Shown here one piece after another: positions 20,531 to 21,378 of a DNA stretch of 21,378 nt. This DNA is from a virus: positions 1-21,378 of the IMG/VR virus record IMGVR_UViG_3300031963_010962; one strand, 5' to 3'. The first letter of the stretch is position 1; each line of letters starts with the position of its first letter. Position numbers and translations under genes: made by a program. The notes beneath the pieces were generated by a model. It did no database searches. It saw only the letters and a list, made by a program, of their open reading frames with translations, and was not told the DNA's origin.

Positions 20531-21376
20531 ATGAATTGGGATAATTTACTTGTAAGATGCTCTTGTATTGGCAAAGTTATGACACCCGGAAAGGGTACGG
20601 TACTTACCGAAAAACAGGCTGAAGAACTTGACCGCCTATCAGGACTTCCCCAGCGCACAGAAAAACAAGAACTCACCTACCAGACACTACTGGCTAAGAA
20701 AAACGCCCCTCCCGAACTATCAGACACCGCAAAGAGCTACCTAAAGGAACTTTATGTCTTTCATAAGTACGGAAAAGAGACAGTTGGCGGATCTGAGAGG
20801 TCAAAATACACTATGAAAGGCGTTTCGGTAGAGGACAATAGTATAAAACTACTAAATAGGCTTGATGGAGCGCTTTATTCCAAGAATGAAAGCTACTTTA
20901 AAAACGAATTTATCTGCGGAACCCCCGATATTATAGCCACAACTTCCCCCGACACCAAGAAAATCATAGACATAAAGTCCTCTTGGGATGGAGCAAGCCT
21001 ACTCTCTAAGATAGGAAACCCACTAGACTCGAATTACTACTACCAAGTCCAAGGTTATATGGCACTTACTGGAGCTACGGAAGCAGAAATCGCCTACTGT
21101 TTAGTGTCAATGCCCGATGAAATCATAAATTCCGAGAAAAAACGCATCTTCTACTTACTTAATCCGGCAACAGAACAGAACCCGGAGTACCTCGAAGCCA
21201 TAGAAAAGCTGGAAAACAATATGATCTTTGATGAAATCCCTGAAGAAGAGCGGGTTGTGCGCTTTAAGGTAGAAAGAGACGACTCAGTAATAGAAAAAAT
21301 CTACGAAAGAGTCCGCATTTGCCGCCTCTGGCTTGCTGACTTTGAGAAACTACATACTGGACTTAATAGGAAATGA
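20531..21376 (+). CDS. YqaJ/lambda exonuclease-like recombinase nuclease, 281 aa
   Basis: I chose the ATG at 20531 (MNWDNLLVRCSCIGKVMT); an upstream TTG overlaps the previous gene. PD-(D/E)xK motifs are visible: E101 in GVSVEDNS, GTPD ending at D133, DIK with D147 and K149, and the Gln-containing helix YYYQVQGYMAL (169-179). This is the YqaJ or lambda exo fold that digests one strand of double-stranded DNA to give single strands for the annealing protein. The pair forms a Red-type recombination system. The stop overlaps a following ATG. Confidence 0.85.
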   Translation: MNWDNLLVRCSCIGKVMTPGKGTVLTEKQAEELDRLSGLPQRTEKQELTYQTLLAKKNAPPELSDTAKSYLKELYVFHKYGKETVGGSERSKYTMKGVSVEDNSIKLLNRLDGALYSKNESYFKNEFICGTPDIIATTSPDTKKIIDIKSSWDGASLLSKIGNPLDSNYYYQVQGYMALTGATEAEIAYCLVSMPDEIINSEKKRIFYLLNPATEQNPEYLEAIEKLENNMIFDEIPEEERVVRFKVERDDSVIEKIYERVRICRLWLADFEKLHTGLNRK

Positions 21377-21378
21377 AT
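21373..21378 (+). CDS. Start of a following gene, cut by the window
   Basis: An ATG overlaps the exonuclease stop (ATGA), the same coupling seen throughout the window, and probably begins the next gene of the recombination operon. Only two codons are visible. Confidence 0.4.

Larger units (their letters stand above)
358..20949. repeat. Dispersed short motif (CTTCCC core), about 43 copies in both orientations
   Basis: CTTCCC begins at 379, 1388, 2300, 4542, 5899, 6542, 6865, 7916, 8630, 10610, 10799, 12213, 14276, 17037, 17759, 18447, 19268, 19377, 19462, 19972, 20008, 20192, 20645 and 20943. GGGAAG begins at 358, 910, 1464, 1991, 2153, 2642, 3983, 5584, 6586, 9029, 9817, 10649, 12122, 13455, 13744, 14465, 17350, 17930 and 18955. 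The preceding base is A or T in 39 of 43 copies, and often C then a purine and A/C follow (WCTTCCC-C-N-R-M). Counts are by eye. Confidence 0.8.

Noticed and set aside
1-21378. Search for CRISPR arrays, tRNA genes, integrase and diversity-generating retroelement repeats
   Set aside because: No regularly spaced repeats of CRISPR type, no cloverleaf sequence, no integrase or reverse transcriptase motif was seen; the dispersed CTTCCC motif is too short and irregularly spaced to be a CRISPR.

Overview
This window looks like an internal piece of a tailed double-stranded DNA phage (Caudoviricetes) that infects a member of Bacteroidota. Both ends cut through genes. The evidence for a phage is a large terminase, a large portal protein, a replication module (DUF1376-type initiator, primase-helicase, SSB) and a recombination pair (annealing protein, YqaJ-like exonuclease). 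The evidence for a Bacteroidota host is promoters of the form TTG-N19/20-TAnnTTTG, A-rich leaders with no Shine-Dalgarno sequence, and frequent TAATG or ATGA stop/start overlaps. The large terminase and portal could be crAss-like or from a related environmental Bacteroidota phage lineage; the sequence alone does not settle this. No integrase, tRNA or CRISPR array was seen.

Layout. Positions 1-10883 form the leftward (minus) arm. Read in the direction of transcription from 10883 it encodes a glycosyltransferase, small proteins, a DUF5672-GT9 fusion glycosyltransferase, a methyltransferase, a DUF6321 protein, a repeat-containing basic protein, a possible GroES-like protein, a possible small terminase, the large terminase, the portal and then small, probably virion-related, proteins. 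Positions 10.88-11.76 kb are a regulatory hinge: a single-gene unit with its own hairpin and terminator, a LuxR-type HTH regulator, and a divergent promoter pair around the 12-bp palindrome TTGGTTAACCAA. From 11764 rightwards the genes are on the plus strand. First come an HNH-like protein and small proteins. Next is a sugar cassette: HldC-like nucleotidyltransferase, cupin, HAD phosphatase and HldA/RfaE-like kinase, which implies nucleotide-heptose synthesis. Replication genes follow, and last the recombination genes. A short minus-strand cassette (HTH protein plus lipoprotein) and a 655-bp gene-free region lie between SSB and the annealing protein.

How the parts may work together: the heptose cassette on the right arm could supply an activated sugar to the glycosyltransferases on the left arm, to modify the host surface or the virion. 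The initiator gene (14627-15208) contains CATATGNNAGGTCA iterons, a 30-bp near-palindrome and four GAAAAT repeats, arranged like the lambda origin inside gene O. Its leader appears to be a long two-helix pseudoknot RNA that begins about where a promoter would start transcription.

The most unusual global signal is a short DNA motif, about WCTTCCC followed by C-rich then RAC/RCA-type sequence. I counted 43 copies of its CTTCCC core over the window, in both orientations, in all reading frames and in non-coding DNA, where I would expect about six. It looks like a genome-wide DNA-level signal (Chi-like, packaging, partition or protein-binding) rather than a coding effect.
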